Shown: positions 24,784 to 36,784, counted from the first letter of the stretch. The stretch: DNA of 64,000 nucleotides from Mastigias papua (GCA_964019165.1 OZ025269.1:7416669-7480668), one strand, 5' to 3'. A program made the numbers and translations. The notes: generated by a model from the letters alone, not told the origin.

Positions 24784-25311
24784 TTATGAAATTGGTGCTA
24801 AGAATAGGTGTTGATTGTAGGCTTTCCAGATTAGAATTTTACAATAAAATTCACCTTTTAAAAAGTCGTTTTCTTCCCACAACCTATTCAATTCACTGAT
24901 TTCAATAGGATCAGCTCTTCCTTTGAACGTCTGCATGGCACACTGCAGCTTAGAGACAGTACCTCGAGTTGCTACGAATATTTCATAAGGCGTATACTCC
25001 TCTATAGCACTTGTCTCACCTCCATATGACTCCTCACCGGCAGTGTTCCTGTGATGTGCAGCATTATGAATTTCCTCTTCTGTGACTGAAAGATGATACT
25101 TTTGACCTGTAAGAACGAAATCTGAGTCCTAACCTTTGTGAGGACGATTTACAATAAGGTCAGTGCGTTCCATGGCACGTATAGTTTCTGCAACGTTGGA
25201 AAAGTCGTGTTGATGCTCATTCATGACCAACTGGTTCCAGATTGCTTCTGCGCAGGCTCGTTTCCTATTGTCCTGAATTTGTAGCATTTCAGCTATGACA
25301 AGTTTTTCCAT
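24784..25311 (-). pseudogene. Unidentified coding-like interval with one in-frame stop
   Basis: From ATG at 25311 the frame reads MEKLVIAEMLQIQDNRKRAC, AEAIWNQLVMNEHQHDFSNV, AETIRAMERTDLIVNRPHKG, a single TAG (25131-25129), then continues in the same frame DSDFVLTGQKYHLSVTEEEI ... LQCAMQTFKGRADPIEISEL, NRLWEENDFLKG to a stop at 24784. The TAG sits in a 27-nt segment that starts gttagg and ends ttacag. It is therefore either an exceptionally small GT-AG intron or simply one nonsense mutation. An in-frame TGA lies upstream of the ATG. The composition is protein-like (acidic, charged helices), unlike the Ile/Tyr junk frames, but I do not recognise a family. A donor-like gtgaat follows LKG, so an exon ending there is possible. 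Confidence 0.4.
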
Positions 25312-26430
25312 TTTATGAATAGCAGCTCACACCAAAAACACTTATTTACTCCGGTAGTGATCTTTGATGCAAAGCCATTTTGGCCAAAATGTTAATCAGT
25401 TGGAACTATATACATTTGTCAGGAAATCACTTTAAAAAGTGAAGTGTTGGAAAAAGGAAAACGTACATACGTAATAAAGTCCTGAAATCATCTCCTCGGC
25501 TCTACAAAACAGATTTTCTCTTGCCCTTTCTGTGTTGCAGATGTCATTGTCTTCAAGTTAAGCAATAAAGAATTCGTCTGATTAATGGCTGAATAGCACT
25601 CAATCATATTAAATAGAACATGTTAGGAACGAGGTTGAAAACGGGTCTAAAGCACTGCTAAAGTTGCAAAGACAACAGCAAGTGCAGATTGTAACTGCCA
25701 AATTTTTAGTCTACCAAATGACTGTAAAACTGAAAAAAATCACTATGAAAGGGAGCAGCCTAAAATTTGATGGCAATCTGGTAAAGTGCTATACTGACAT
25801 TAATACAAATATAAAGAAGTTGCTAAGAATGGATTCTGAGATTCTGCAAACATCCGAGGACGAAGATCCTTCTTGGAAAACATTCTATTGCTGAAGTGAC
25901 TACAGTACATGCTTTATACGCCTGCAAAAACAAAAGGAAGAAGATACGAAATGCTTAAAACTATTGGTGACGCTAAGGAACTCTAAGCCAAAAACTTCGT
26001 ATTGCTTCGGTAGGTTGGGAGGATTAAGTAACAATCCAATGAAACAAGACCAGGATTTCTAAATGACCAATGCATATATAGAAGACATTTGGAGCAGGAA
26101 ATTAAAATTTCTGCCCAAGAGCATTTGTATTAAGGGTGGGCGTATCAAGGCGAAAGAAGATTCTTAACAGATGGTCAGAGCATCTAAAAGATATGGTTGG
26201 AGATGAACAAGAAAATAAGCCAGTCAACAAGAATAACTTTGATGGGTCTATTTTCATAGCAGGATGCCGTTTATAAGGATCACTTAAGGTTTCCTTGGGA
26301 AAGTGGCCTTATCATTCCTATTGCTTTTTTTGATGTGACAATTGTAGCATGAATATGGCTTGAAAAGAGAGCATTGAATTGAGTACAAGTCCAAGATGTC
26401 TGTGCCCATCTACTCTCAGTACCCACTAGT

Positions 26431-26680
26431 GGGGTGAGTGGCCAAGCGGTTCAGCTAGCTTCCATTAGCTAGCTGAAATTAAGCTTGGCTGTGGCAAGTC
26501 GGCAACAGGATGGTCGACTTTCCAGAAAGATGACCAACGCAACTCACTCTACCGTCCTTCGGAAGGGAAGTTAAACTAAGGGTCCTATGTCTGGATGCGG
26601 CATGCACAGTAGGCCTACATTAGCTGAAAAAGCTAGATATAATAGCCTACTCAAATTAAAGCAATAAAAACAAATTGCTG
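26431..26680 (+). mobile_element. tRNA-derived SINE
   Basis: It starts ggggtgagtggccaagcggt, in which tggccaagcgg fits the pol III A box (TRGCNNAGYNGG) of Ser/Leu-type tRNAs. Downstream, ccgtccttcggaagggaagt followed by taaactaagggtcc matches a conserved central motif I know from animal SINEs. The B box is degenerate. An A/T-rich tail follows at about 26650-26680. Confidence 0.7.
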
Positions 26681-26732
26681 CAAAATAGCATAGGATGTTT
26701 AATTTTATGTCTCCTTGTTGAAAAAAGTATTT

Positions 26733-27017
26733 CTATATCTTGCTTACTAGAATAAGGCTAATGGACATACTCCATCTATGTGCCCAGAATTTTACATGCT
26801 CCAGATCATGTTTTATATCATCAGCTGCTACATTAGAGTCTTTTACAACAGGACAAATGTGTGTATCATCAGCAAACAATTCTATGGTACATTTAAGATC
26901 TTCAGCCCAATCTTCACCAAGGCGAAAGCCTAATTGGCTAGGATTCCAAAGGTTGTTCAGGTTAAGAACAGAGTAGAAGAACAAATTGATTTGTTGAGGA
27001 CAAAAGATACAGGACAT
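26733..27017 (-). pseudogene. LINE reverse transcriptase fragment with FADD box
   Basis: Minus-strand frame: KCTIELFADDTHICPVVKDS, then NVAADDIKHDLEHVKFWAHR and WSMSI. FADDTH is the catalytic box, and W...W matches the segment that follows it. The sequence before EDLKCT is not RT-like, so the fragment is 5'-truncated or rearranged. Confidence 0.75.
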
Positions 27018-27639
27018 ACCAAACTTTGCTCTATTACTCTAATAGACTCAGGTCAAAGGGATCCTCTCCTTGTGCTTTATGGAAAATTCAAGACCTTATT
27101 ACTGCTTAAAACTAATTGCAGTGTAACAAACATGTTGAAGTAATACGTTAAATATGTTAAAAAATGTGCAGGAAAATCAGCAACTTTCTAGAAAAAACAC
27201 ATATACTTAAGGAGCAGACAATAGTAATCAATAAGATGGTTATTTTATAGGGTATTAATTATTGCACAGTGATCTGGCTATTCTGTAACAAAGTGCAGAC
27301 AAAAAGATCGACCAAAAAAACTAAAAATGTTCTTCATATCGTCTACAGAAATTATGAGTGCCCCTTTCAAACATTACTTACTCGAAGAGTAGACATTGTA
27401 TACATGTAAATATCTTGTAATAGATAATGGCAGAAATTTAAAAGTAAATAAGTAATCATAGTCTATAGCTTGCATGGAAATTAAAAAAGAAGCAGGCAGC
27501 TTATAATCCAATATGGTTGTAGGACGGCAAGTTTGGACATTTCCATTTTACTGATTTTATAATTTTTATACAGGATGAATAAAATTTCACAGGATAAATG
27601 TTTTCAACCTAGACTGTATACACTAAGTGTATAAAAAGA

Positions 27640-28250
27640 GAACGGAAAATGAAATGAAAGTTGTCCCATAGATCTATAGCCGGCTTTTATAGGCTTAAAA
27701 GAGTGTGCCAGTTTTCTTTGCTTTTCTAGGCTGTTCCACAGTTTTCCGCCGAGATTAGAAAAAGCATTTTGGCTACCAATGTTTTTACGAAGTGGTATTT
27801 TAAGGCCAGTTTCTGATTAGTATAGTTACTGTTTTCTGATATCAGGGGATTTTAAAAAATAACTTTCTCATGTTGATATTGCTGTATCTCTTCTTACAAG
27901 ATCACTTATAGTTTACAAGCCAAGATTCTGAGTTATCCAAACAGCAGAAGTGTAGTATGGGTCGCTATAGTTACAATTCTAGCAGCTCTACTTTGGATTT
28001 TTGATGATGTCATTTTTTGATTCATTGTAACATCTCCAAACAGAAAAAACGGGTACTCAAATGTGACTGAACCATTCTTGTGTGTATTTTGCTGTGTATA
28101 TTAGGTGGCAGACATTTCATAGAATACTTTATAAGTCCACGGGGTTTGATTTGCCTTGGGCTTGATATTTTGCCAAGCAGAAGTAGACATGACGGAACCA
28201 GCACCTTGCTCTGATGGGCCTCCAACAGTAAAGACGACAGTAACAAGAAC
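27640..28250 (-). pseudogene. LINE ORF2 C-terminal fragment, frameshifted
   Basis: On the minus strand, pieces read HTRMVQSHLSTRFFCLEMLQ, KIQSRAARIVTIATHTTLLL and DLVRRDTAI...NAFSNLGGKLWNSLEKQRKL. The order (Y.S.V.SHL..G...WG; LQSRAARI; GGKLWNSL) is that of LINE C-termini. Stops and shifts lie between the pieces. Confidence 0.65.
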
Positions 28251-28500
28251 ATGCTATAAGAAAAACTGTTGTTGACTGGAAAAATATAGATACATAAGCT
28301 TCATTTGACTTTATGTGACAGTTTGCAATCTAAGTATCATTTTGACAAAATGGCACCGATGAATCGGAAGTTTACGGCAAGAGTGGCAGGAAATAATGTG
28401 AACATTGGGAAACTAAGTTCGTATAGGTTGCAAAAGATATAATATCTTTTTATTCCATCGTCATTCAGTATATCTTGATTAAAACAGGTTTTCATTGTGG

Positions 28501-28561
28501 AATCAATCAATCAATCAATCAATCAATCAACCAATCAATCAATCAATCCATCAATCAATCA
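28501..28561. repeat. (AATC)n microsatellite
   Basis: About 15 units of aatc with two c-for-t/a variants. Confidence 0.97.
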
Positions 28562-28589
28562 CTTTATTACATCATTTGGAATTTGTTGA

Positions 28590-28855
28590 ATACTCCGTTT
28601 ATGATAGAAATTTTTGGCGATAAGGAAGTGCAATATCAGCTAAGAAGCACGAGTAAACTAAATCTACTAAAAGTGAGAACTACAAACTATGGTACAGATA
28701 CAGTACGGTTCATGGGTCAAAAAACGTCGGCAAAATTGCTAATAGAAATAAAACTTCCAGCTCTTTGACAGTTTTTAGAAAACATCTGAAGTCAGAGAAA
28801 TGCGGACATTGCAACTGTAGGATCTGCAAGACTTTTATTTATGGATTAGGGTATT
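28590..28855 (+). pseudogene. LINE ORF2 extreme C-terminus with Cys-rich tail
   Basis: The plus strand reads VQYQLRSTSKLNLLKVRTTN, YGTDTVRFMGQKTSAKLLIE and, after a frameshift, FRKHLKSEKCGHCNCRICKT. The pattern YxLR....L..P...T..YG..S....G...W..LP and the final CNCRxC tail are typical of CR1/L2-type LINEs. The reverse transcriptase is absent. Confidence 0.75.
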
Positions 28856-28859
28856 TATA

Positions 28860-30508
28860 ATTTTCATACTTCTTTTTCCTGTCTCTTTTTTATCTTGTAC
28901 ATAGCTTGTCCAAATTAGTTATAGTAGCTTCTATGAATAGCCAACTTTAAATTAAAGAGTTAATAATAGCTATAATAATAAATACATTAGAGCTGACTAC
29001 AGATGTCATCAGTTTGGCTCTTTTTTCAGATTGTGCTTCTTATTGGCGTTCTTTTCTAACTAAGAACTTTCACGTATTTTGGTGTTGTTTAAAACTCAGG
29101 TTCAATGGTGCTTGCATTCGTCAAGCCGTCAAATAGCGCAATTGTCTCAACTCAACCTTCCTATTGTAATATTGCCTGTATAGTGTGGCATGATGCACTA
29201 ACCAAAGAGCAAATTCGAGAGTAAATATGATGCTCTGAAGATCCGTTAGAAATTCTATTGGTGTTGCTTCTGTGAATACTTTCTACAATCCTTTCATGTA
29301 GTTGTTGTATTCTGCATAATTACATTGCAATTTGGACATAAATGAGTATGAAATTAGCGACAAAATGGTAGTTGATTGCAAGAAATGAGGAAATTAACAA
29401 TCCAAATAAACAGGATCAAAAACAGTAAAAATGCATGTTAGATTACTTTTTGATCCACAAAGCTGAGAATACAGTGCAAGCTGAGCGCCTATTATCCATG
29501 GATTAAAATGCATATCTGCAATTGCAACAAAGATTGTTTTGTCTTAGTGCTCAACTTCATTCTTCCATGCAATTGCAAAAAGGTCTTTTCAGTTAAATGG
29601 ATTAAGTAACTATTGCAAGAAAAACTGGAAACTTATGGCTAGAAAAGAGATTAGTACAGTAGTTCACAGTATTCGTCAAGGCTCAGGAAATACGATGCAA
29701 ATTAATCACGATTATCTGACACCGCCATAGACCAACAACATTTGTTCTCAGTGCAATCAAAGTCACGTAAAGTAATCAAAAATCCAATTAAGAACTTAAA
29801 CAATTAGTAACATATTCTGATCTAATAGGAAAAGTCATACAAATTTCAAGTCCAGGTTTCGCAAATTCCGGCTGTCAATTACTCATACATACATATTATA
29901 CATACATAATAAGTATACCCCAATAATTCTCGTTATTCATCGCAAAAGTTCTTTGTTCTCGGATTGCATGAAATCTTCACGATCACTGTTCAAGACAATG
30001 GCATAAGTACAGTACTTCTACAGTTAGTCGAGGTACATGATAGTACAGCAGAATAATAAAATATTGAATGACGGATATTATTGAGATAGATATAGCATGA
30101 CTCCACAGGAACGCTAGACTGAAACGCGCAACATGATACTTATTGTAACACGGAATACATCACAACGTAACTAAAACATCAAATCCAATTTGTTAATTCG
30201 TTACAGTTTGATCGGTTTGACCAAGACCAAGGTTTATTGACATTTATTGAAATTTATTTAGGTTTACTTATTTAAATTTACTTGTCATGTAAATGTTTTT
30301 CCATTGCACTTGTCTTTCATAGTGGGAACATGATGACCTCAAGTTTCTTCCTGCTGTGAGGAACTCGGCGAAATGTACACTATAATTGCGTTTCAGCTTT
30401 AAGCAATAAATAGAAAAGTACAACTGGCTCCGATTCACAGTAGACGTGTTGAATGAAGTAAATTATCGTGCAAAATTTGAGTTCTACTTTTGAGATTGAG
30501 TTGCAGAC
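28860..30508. other. Intergenic DNA, nothing assigned
   Basis: About 1.6 kb with no domain-bearing frame. Confidence 0.4.
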
Positions 30509-30512
30509 GACT

Positions 30513-30961
30513 TGTAGTGACACGTAAACATTGTGCACATAGGTCATTTCTTACTCAACACCGATTTTCTTCTTTTCATTCATTCACATTCACAACATCA
30601 CACACACCTGGGACATCACCGTACGTCACTCCTGTCAGCAAACACCTGGTCATTCCTATTCTATTGTTCTCAATGCAATCACCGCCACACGATCCCATTC
30701 AACAAACAACTAACAACCACCTAACCCTTCCTGTACGTAACTCATGTTTATTTCGGGTTGTTCAATGTTTATGTATATATCACTGTTATTTGTAATGTAA
30801 AGTTCAGTCAGAGTAGAGTCAGAGTACCGTCAACATCACTGTCTCCTCTCTCTGCCTCCGTGTTCTCTGCACGTTAAATAAGGATACTAGCCATCAACGG
30901 ATCAACGAAGGATGTCACTTATCGAACAAGCAGTAGGAAGCAACAAACTCACGTTCCTATA
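30513..30961 (+). repeat. 5' LTR
   Basis: Begins tgtagtgacacgtaaacatt. An acgttaaataaggatact near the 3' part may serve as a poly(A) signal region. The exact 3' edge is uncertain by one or two bases. Confidence 0.9.
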
Positions 30962-31062
30962 ATGGTGACCGAGACGTGACCCGCAAATCCTTCGTTGATC
31001 CAGCTTCAACATGCAAGCAAGAAAACAACCAGCACTCAACTCATCGCAGTGCCGCAACACAG

Positions 31063-31254
31063 CAATTCAGGTTCCTGGTTGATCCTACACACAAAACCTC
31101 GCAAGCACACAACTGTCGAACGCCGACATTCAGGTTCCTGATCATCCTACTCATAAAACCTCGTACAACAACTCAATCGTCGAACGCCGACATTCTGGTT
31201 CTTGGTGATCCAACTCACAAAACCTTGACAACTTTGCAAGAGTCGCCGCGACTT
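31063..31254 (+). repeat. Three tandem 64-bp repeats in the LTR element interior
   Basis: Units start near 31063, 31127 and 31191 and each contains cattc(a/t)ggttc(c/t)tg, a gatcc-type word, cataaaacct or cacaaaacct, and, in the first two, cgaacgccga. The third unit is cut short. Confidence 0.8.
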
Positions 31255-31532
31255 CTTTGGACTTTAGTTTTTAGTATGTTTGGACATTTACTTCGCCTTA
31301 TTTTCGTGTATTTCATGTTACTATGTTTCTGTATTTCAATTCGTATCTATTATATTCAATAAGTTTTTATGTAATCACAATCGTTAACACAAATAGGGCA
31401 ACTAACGCTAGTCTCCTCATATCTCGTCATCTCATCATTTCATTCTTTCCTACCTTGTTTACAATCCTACATTGCTTTCTCCCTTACGGTTCGAATGCTT
31501 CTCATCCGCTTGCATTCTAAGGGGGGAGCTCT

Positions 31533-31980
31533 TGTAGTGACACGTAAACATTGTGCACATAGGTCATTTCTTACTCAACACCGATTTTCTTCTTTTCATT
31601 CATTCACATTCACAACATCACACACACCTGGGACATCACCGTACGTCACTCCTGTCAGCAAACACCTGGTCATTCCTATTCTATTGTTCTCAATGCAATC
31701 ACCGCCACACGATCCCATTCAACAAACAACTAACAACCACCTAACCCTTCCTGTACGTAACTCATGTTTATTTCGGGTTGTTCAATGTTTATGTATATAT
31801 CACTGTTATTTGTAATGTAAAGTTCAGTCAGAGTAGAGTCAGAGTACCGTCAACATCACTGTCTCCTCTCTCTGCCTCCGTGTTCTCTGCACGTTAAATA
31901 AGGATACTAGCCATCAACGGATCAACGAAGGATGTCACTTATCGAACAAGCAGTAGGAAGCAACAAACTCACGTTCCATA
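31533..31980 (+). repeat. 3' LTR
   Basis: Copy of 30513-30961 at an offset of 1020 bp. It ends ttccata next to the GACT target repeat. Confidence 0.9.
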
Positions 31981-32358
31981 GACTCTTCGCCGTTGAGCCA
32001 CCGCCACCGCCAGGAAAGTTAAACTTCTCGAGCTCAGCCTAGAAAAGAAATGGGTAGAAATGAAACCTACGGGTCGCCGGTGGGTGAAAGCTATATGAAA
32101 ACGAGGTTATGATATGGTATGCAAAGGTCATCCCATTTAATTTTGACAGTGACATTTAACTGTGGCACAGCCCAGCCACTTTTTGCACACATACAAGTTA
32201 TCACCTTATAAAAAAGTGCATGACATAACTTCGTATTTTAAAACCAAGGGCCTATTTTCTGTAAATATTTCACAGAAATCACATTGACTTTACTGCAATT
32301 AGGAATATACCTTTTTGAGCGTACTCTGGATGGACATCAACAAAAGTATAGACAATCC

Positions 32359-32418
32359 AATCCAAAGTTCTGCAATCCAAAGTTCTGCAATCCAAAGTTC
32401 TGCAATCCAAAGTTCTGC
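32359..32418. repeat. Four exact tandem 15-bp repeats
   Basis: aatccaaagttctgc occurs four times in a row. The 15-bp period keeps open frames on both strands, giving spurious SAIQS and QNFGL peptide repeats. Confidence 0.97.
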
Positions 32419-32530
32419 ATGGTTGCTGCCACAACTACTGTCATGTTATGGAGGTAGGTTTGAAAGGACTCTACAAGGAATCCTAATGCTTGTGCAAGAG
32501 GTGGGTATCGTTGGCATCTAGACATAAGAA

Positions 32531-32700
32531 AAGGAATGTCGATTGCCTCTCTTAGCATCAATGGTCGTCGATGTCACTTAGAAGAGATTCAGCTACGTCT
32601 TGAGGAGTCCAGGATGCATGTTATGGCTCTAAATGAGACTAAACTGGATTCCTGATATCCGAAAGAATTAATCATAGTAAATAGAATGGGGCTAGTTAGG
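32531..32700 (+). pseudogene. LINE endonuclease N-terminal fragment
   Basis: The plus strand reads MSIASLSINGRRCHLEEIQL, RLEESRMHVMALNETKLDS, stop, YPKELI. This is the start of an APE-type endonuclease (SxNGxRxxxxE; ALNETKLD), as in the LINE at 14836-20255. It is likely the 5' part of the LINE whose 3' part is at 34470-36780. Confidence 0.75.
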
Positions 32701-34469
32701 AAAATATAACAATAGAACAAAAGCTGCCGCTACCTGATGTTGAAAAATGGTCACGTGATGACGAAGTGGTAAGGAAGTCAGTCATCATAGAGGTAGGGAA
32801 ACAGTACATAACTGGACGCAGACAAAATGTTTTAAGATTTTTTCAATTCTTACATGCATCTATTGCTTTCACAGAATTCGTTTTGATGACGAAACTATTC
32901 ACCACAATTCAGTTGCTGAAGAAAGTGCTCTTGAGCTCAGAATTATTCAAAAATGTCACTGCCGGAGGACCTTAGAGTTAGATCATGGAATGGCCATGTC
33001 CCAAAATCACAAACCGAGATCCCACATTTTTCTCAGCTGAAAGGCAAGGCTTTAACGAATGATGATATCGAAGACTTCCCGAAAGAAATAAGAGAATGAT
33101 TATGCACGGATAGTTTACACCAGTGAGCATTCTTGAAAGATGCATTGCATTAGATCGATTCCAAACGGCTTCCAGCGCCGTGATCCACAAGGGTCGTATC
33201 ATTACGTGCACAAAGATAAGTACATATAGTAGATTCTATGCTAGGTACTCAGCCTATGATACATGAACATTCTCTACATTTTGATTAAGCCAACGAACTT
33301 GCTCTTGTAAAACTGAGCCTTGCTAACGATCGAAAGACTACAGGCCTGTAAATACCGGGAGGTGTGGGGTATGATGAACAATCCTTTATCTGATCGGAGA
33401 ACTTAAAAGCAGTCTGAAAATTGAATGCTTTTCAAACGCTAGATCAAACGGAAAAATGTGAATTATTCGAGAAAGCTGAAGCTTTGACTCAAATGACCCT
33501 ACAAACCAGTGTTTCTTTACCCATTTTACTCCTGCACCACGAGAACAATTTTATTCTGACCTCGCACCCCATATAGCATGTATTTTTCTCAAGGCCAAGG
33601 TAGTGTAATAAATATATCTTGTCTCTGTCAAATCTTACTACGGTCAAACACAGACGCTTCTTGCGCCCCTTGTAATGATGTCTCTCACCCCTGGTAGGTA
33701 ATCGCTGTTGCAAACTGTAGCTCAAAGAGAAGCATAAGTGTAGTTTAGTCAATCGGAAATCTTGAGCCTTAACCCCCCAGATATTCGGCAATGTATATTT
33801 CTAAGCCTTAGGAATATAAATTGCCGAATATACGGGGGGTTAAGGACTCAAGATTTCCTATTATTGAATCTTCTTCGCAATAATTTGGATCCACGGGGGC
33901 AAATTTCCAGAAAGTACATTAATACTAATGTTGATAAGCTGGAAAGGACAATCCTGCACCATGAAGCTTGGAATTCTTTCCAACTAGTGCGACACAAAGC
34001 AAATTGGTTGCAGCTACGTTTTCTCCATTACTTTTACTGTCATATTTTGACTTAGGAAGAAATTCGCAAGTTAAAAGTGTTAAAATTAGATTAGTCCTTG
34101 TTTCTTCACTTCAGATCAGTTGTCCGATAATTACTTAATCCACAACCTCCACACTGTTTGGTAATATCAAGTCATATAGTGCGGACCTTATCGTCTCGTC
34201 GTCACGTGACGCCGACAAACGAGAACAATAACATCGGCACTTGAAAGCAATAGGTTTCCTAACCAGTCACATTCTATTTACTACGGTTTCATACAGTTAA
34301 TCAATAAATCAACAAGGGTGACACTCAGCAGCTCAACTACTATAGATTATATCGTCACTACAGTGATAAATTGTACACTCAGGTGTCATCTAGACTTCGA
34401 TGAGCGACCATTTTATGGTTTTCTGCTTACGAGAAATTCGTGGGGCACAGGAAAAGAACAATAAGATAA
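32701..34469. other. Unassigned DNA between LINE parts
   Basis: Apart from the foldback element at 33755-33858 I see no domain-bearing frame. It probably includes insertions that separated the endonuclease start from the rest of the LINE. Confidence 0.4.
33755..33858. mobile_element. Foldback element, two 52-bp arms with no spacer
   Basis: The left arm ggaaatcttgagccttaacc...ctaag and the right arm are reverse complements with only a few mismatches and one 1-bp gap. It is a short, almost pure palindrome, probably a MITE. Confidence 0.85.
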
Positions 34470-36780
34470 AGCAAGCTCGCTCTATGAAAAAAGTTCAATG
34501 AAAAAGACTTCGTGGCAGATGTTGCTAGCATATGCTGGGACTAAATTGCCACTCAATACACTGACGTATATTTGATTGTGCAGAATTGATCTAATGCGTT
34601 TTCCAGCATCCTTGAAAAGCATGCTCCAATGAAAACAATTCGTGTTTTCGAAAAGTATTGCCTAGACTTAACACTGACCTTAGAAGGATGATTAGGAGTA
34701 GAGACAGGCTCAAGGAAAAAGCTGTAAAAACAGTATCTCCACTTCTATTATCTTCTTATAAACACCTAAGGAACAAAGCAAATAGGTTAAATATTGACTT
34801 AAGGCGGCAGTACTTTATGGAATCAAAACTCTGAAGGCAATATGAAAGAAGCGTGGAAAACCCTAAATCAGTTAATGAATAAAAGATCTAAAACTACTAC
34901 TTTTGATCACTATATAAAGGATGGGAACGTCATTAGTCATTAGAAGGCCTTTTCTGATATCATGAATCAGTAGTTTTGTTGTATTGGAACAACTCTGGCA
35001 AGGGAGATTGAAGATTCTCCTAATCCTCTCCTGTCAGGCATGTATAATCTAAATCAAAGAAGTTCTAGATTCAAATTTATTCTAATCCTGGTCCAGGATG
35101 TAAGAGAAGCAATCGATAAAGTCAAGACTTCGAAGGGTAACGGAATTGACGGAATTTCCAGCTATTTTCTGAACTTGCATTGCTATTTGTGGAACAATCT
35201 TTAGCTCATATCTTCAATAAATCTTTGGGAACTGCAAGTTTTCCATATAGTTGGAAAACTGCAAGGCTTACGCCAATTTTCAAAGATGGTGAGAAGGACA
35301 AGAAGTCGGATTATCGTCATATCTTTACACTTCCCTTTGCTTCCAAGCTCTTCATACAGATAGTTTTCAATCAAATGTACCAATATCTAAATATAAATTT
35401 CTTTCTATTCAAGAGCCAACCTGGCTTTAGAGAATTCTTTTCTACAATTTCCTGTCTGCTTTTTCATGTAGATGATTGGTACAAAGGAATTGATACTGGA
35501 CATTGCATAGGACCTGTATTCATAGACCTCAAAAAAGCTTTTGATACTGTAGACCAAAGTATCCTGTGTGAAAAATTGATACACTATGGCGTTCAGTACA
35601 GATAATAGAGTGGTATAAATCTTATCTTTCGAACAAGAGACAATGTTGTCGCCTTGGTAGAGTCAACTCAGAATGAATTATATAGTAGTTGGTGTACCAC
35701 AAGGGTCATACCCTGGTCCCATTCTCTTCCTTGCTGATGTTAATGATCTACCATGTGGTGTCAAAAATTCAACTGTGTCAATGTATGCTGACAATACCAG
35801 CCTCTCCTATAAGTCTAAGGCCCTTAATAAGCTGAATAAGGCTATGAACGACGATCTCATGAGCCTTGAATCCTGGCAGAAGGGGGAACAAGATATCTCT
35901 AAATGTTTCAAAAACTCACATAATGCTCATTTGCTCCAAATCTAGACAAAGACCTCTCATAAATTCCAATGAAAAGCTTGATGTTAGAGTGATGGATGAA
36001 ACTTTACAGATAGTTGAAAAGACAAAATACCTTGGAGTCCAAATTGATCAAAACTTGAAATTGAAGGAGTATATCAAATGTAGTCGCATTAACATCTTTG
36101 AGATTCATCGGGTTTCTGAAATACACTGAGAACTACATTCCAGACAATTGCTTAAATAACTTGTGTAAAAGCATTGTGGAGCAACATTTTTGCTATTTTG
36201 GCTCTGTCTGGGGATGCTGTAGTCCAACAAAAAAAAAACCGCTTGCAAAAGCTCCAAAATCAAGCAACAAGAATAATAACCGACAGTAGTTTTACCACTT
36301 CAGCTGCGCCGCTAATTGAAAACAATTGAGGAAATGATCAGTTATGAGACAAAAGTCTTGGTATTTAAGGCAATAAATCCTCTCGCTCTTCAGTATCTGA
36401 CTGAACTTTTGTCGAGAAATTCGGAAGGGTCCCTTCATTCCTTCCGAAATACTTCTACAGATTTGAAGTTGCCTTTATTCAAAACTGTAAATGGCCAGAA
36501 ATGCTTTTTTCAGAGTAGTGAAATATTTGAATAGCCTGTGAGCTGGGTCCAAATGAGCATCTATATAAATACGTTTTTCTTTTTCTGTTTTCCCTTCGCA
36601 TCATTTTTCATAGGTGTTAACATTGTATGTTAGGGTATTATTTTAACTTTTATGCTACTTTTAATTTAGTCTAGTGTTTAGTTTAAACTGTAAGTAGAGG
36701 ACCCCTTGTATATCAATGTTTACTGAAGGGTTACCCTCTTTATGTAAATTGAAACTGAATATTGAAATATACAGTGGTAT
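34470..36780 (+). mobile_element. Decayed LINE ORF2, plus strand, with 3' UTR
   Basis: Pieces in order: FNEKDFVADVASICWD, ILEKHAPMKTIRVFEKYC (end of endonuclease linker), NMKEAWKTLNQLMNKRSK, AREIEDSPNPLLSGMYNLNQ, DVREAIDKVKTSKGNGIDGI, then RT: KTARLTPIFKDGEKDKKSDY, FIDLKKAFDTVDQSILCEKL, VVGVPQGSYPGPILFLADVN, SMYADNTSLSYKS, KYLGVQIDQNLKLKEYIKCS, LCKSIVEQHFCYFG and LHSFRNTSTDLKLP. The catalytic YADD is YADN. It ends with the ggaccccttgtat 3' UTR motif of the 14836-20255 family. Confidence 0.85.
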
Positions 36781-36784
36781 CCCT

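Larger units (their letters stand above)
30513..31980 (+). mobile_element. Compact non-autonomous LTR retrotransposon (TRIM-like)
   Basis: Two direct repeats of 448-449 bp (30513-30961 and 31533-31980), identical except for one base at the 3' edge, flank a 571-bp interior. A tggtgaccgagacg stretch directly after the left LTR is a likely primer-binding site, and aaggggggagct directly before the right LTR is a polypurine tract. GACT flanks both ends (30509-30512 and 31981-31984) as a probable 4-bp target duplication. There is no gag or pol; the interior holds three copies of a 64-bp repeat. Near-identical LTRs imply recent insertion. Confidence 0.9.

Noticed and set aside
28475..28600. Asn-Gln-Ser repeat peptide
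   Set aside because: Translation of the (AATC)n microsatellite; only the part after 28590 is LINE-derived.
31063..31254. Possible CRISPR-like spaced repeats
   Set aside because: Contiguous 64-bp tandem repeats inside an LTR element, without unique spacers, in a eukaryotic genome.
30490..31815. Duplicate 63-106-codon frames in the LTRs
   Set aside because: Same LTR sequence read twice; no gag/pol motif, so non-coding.
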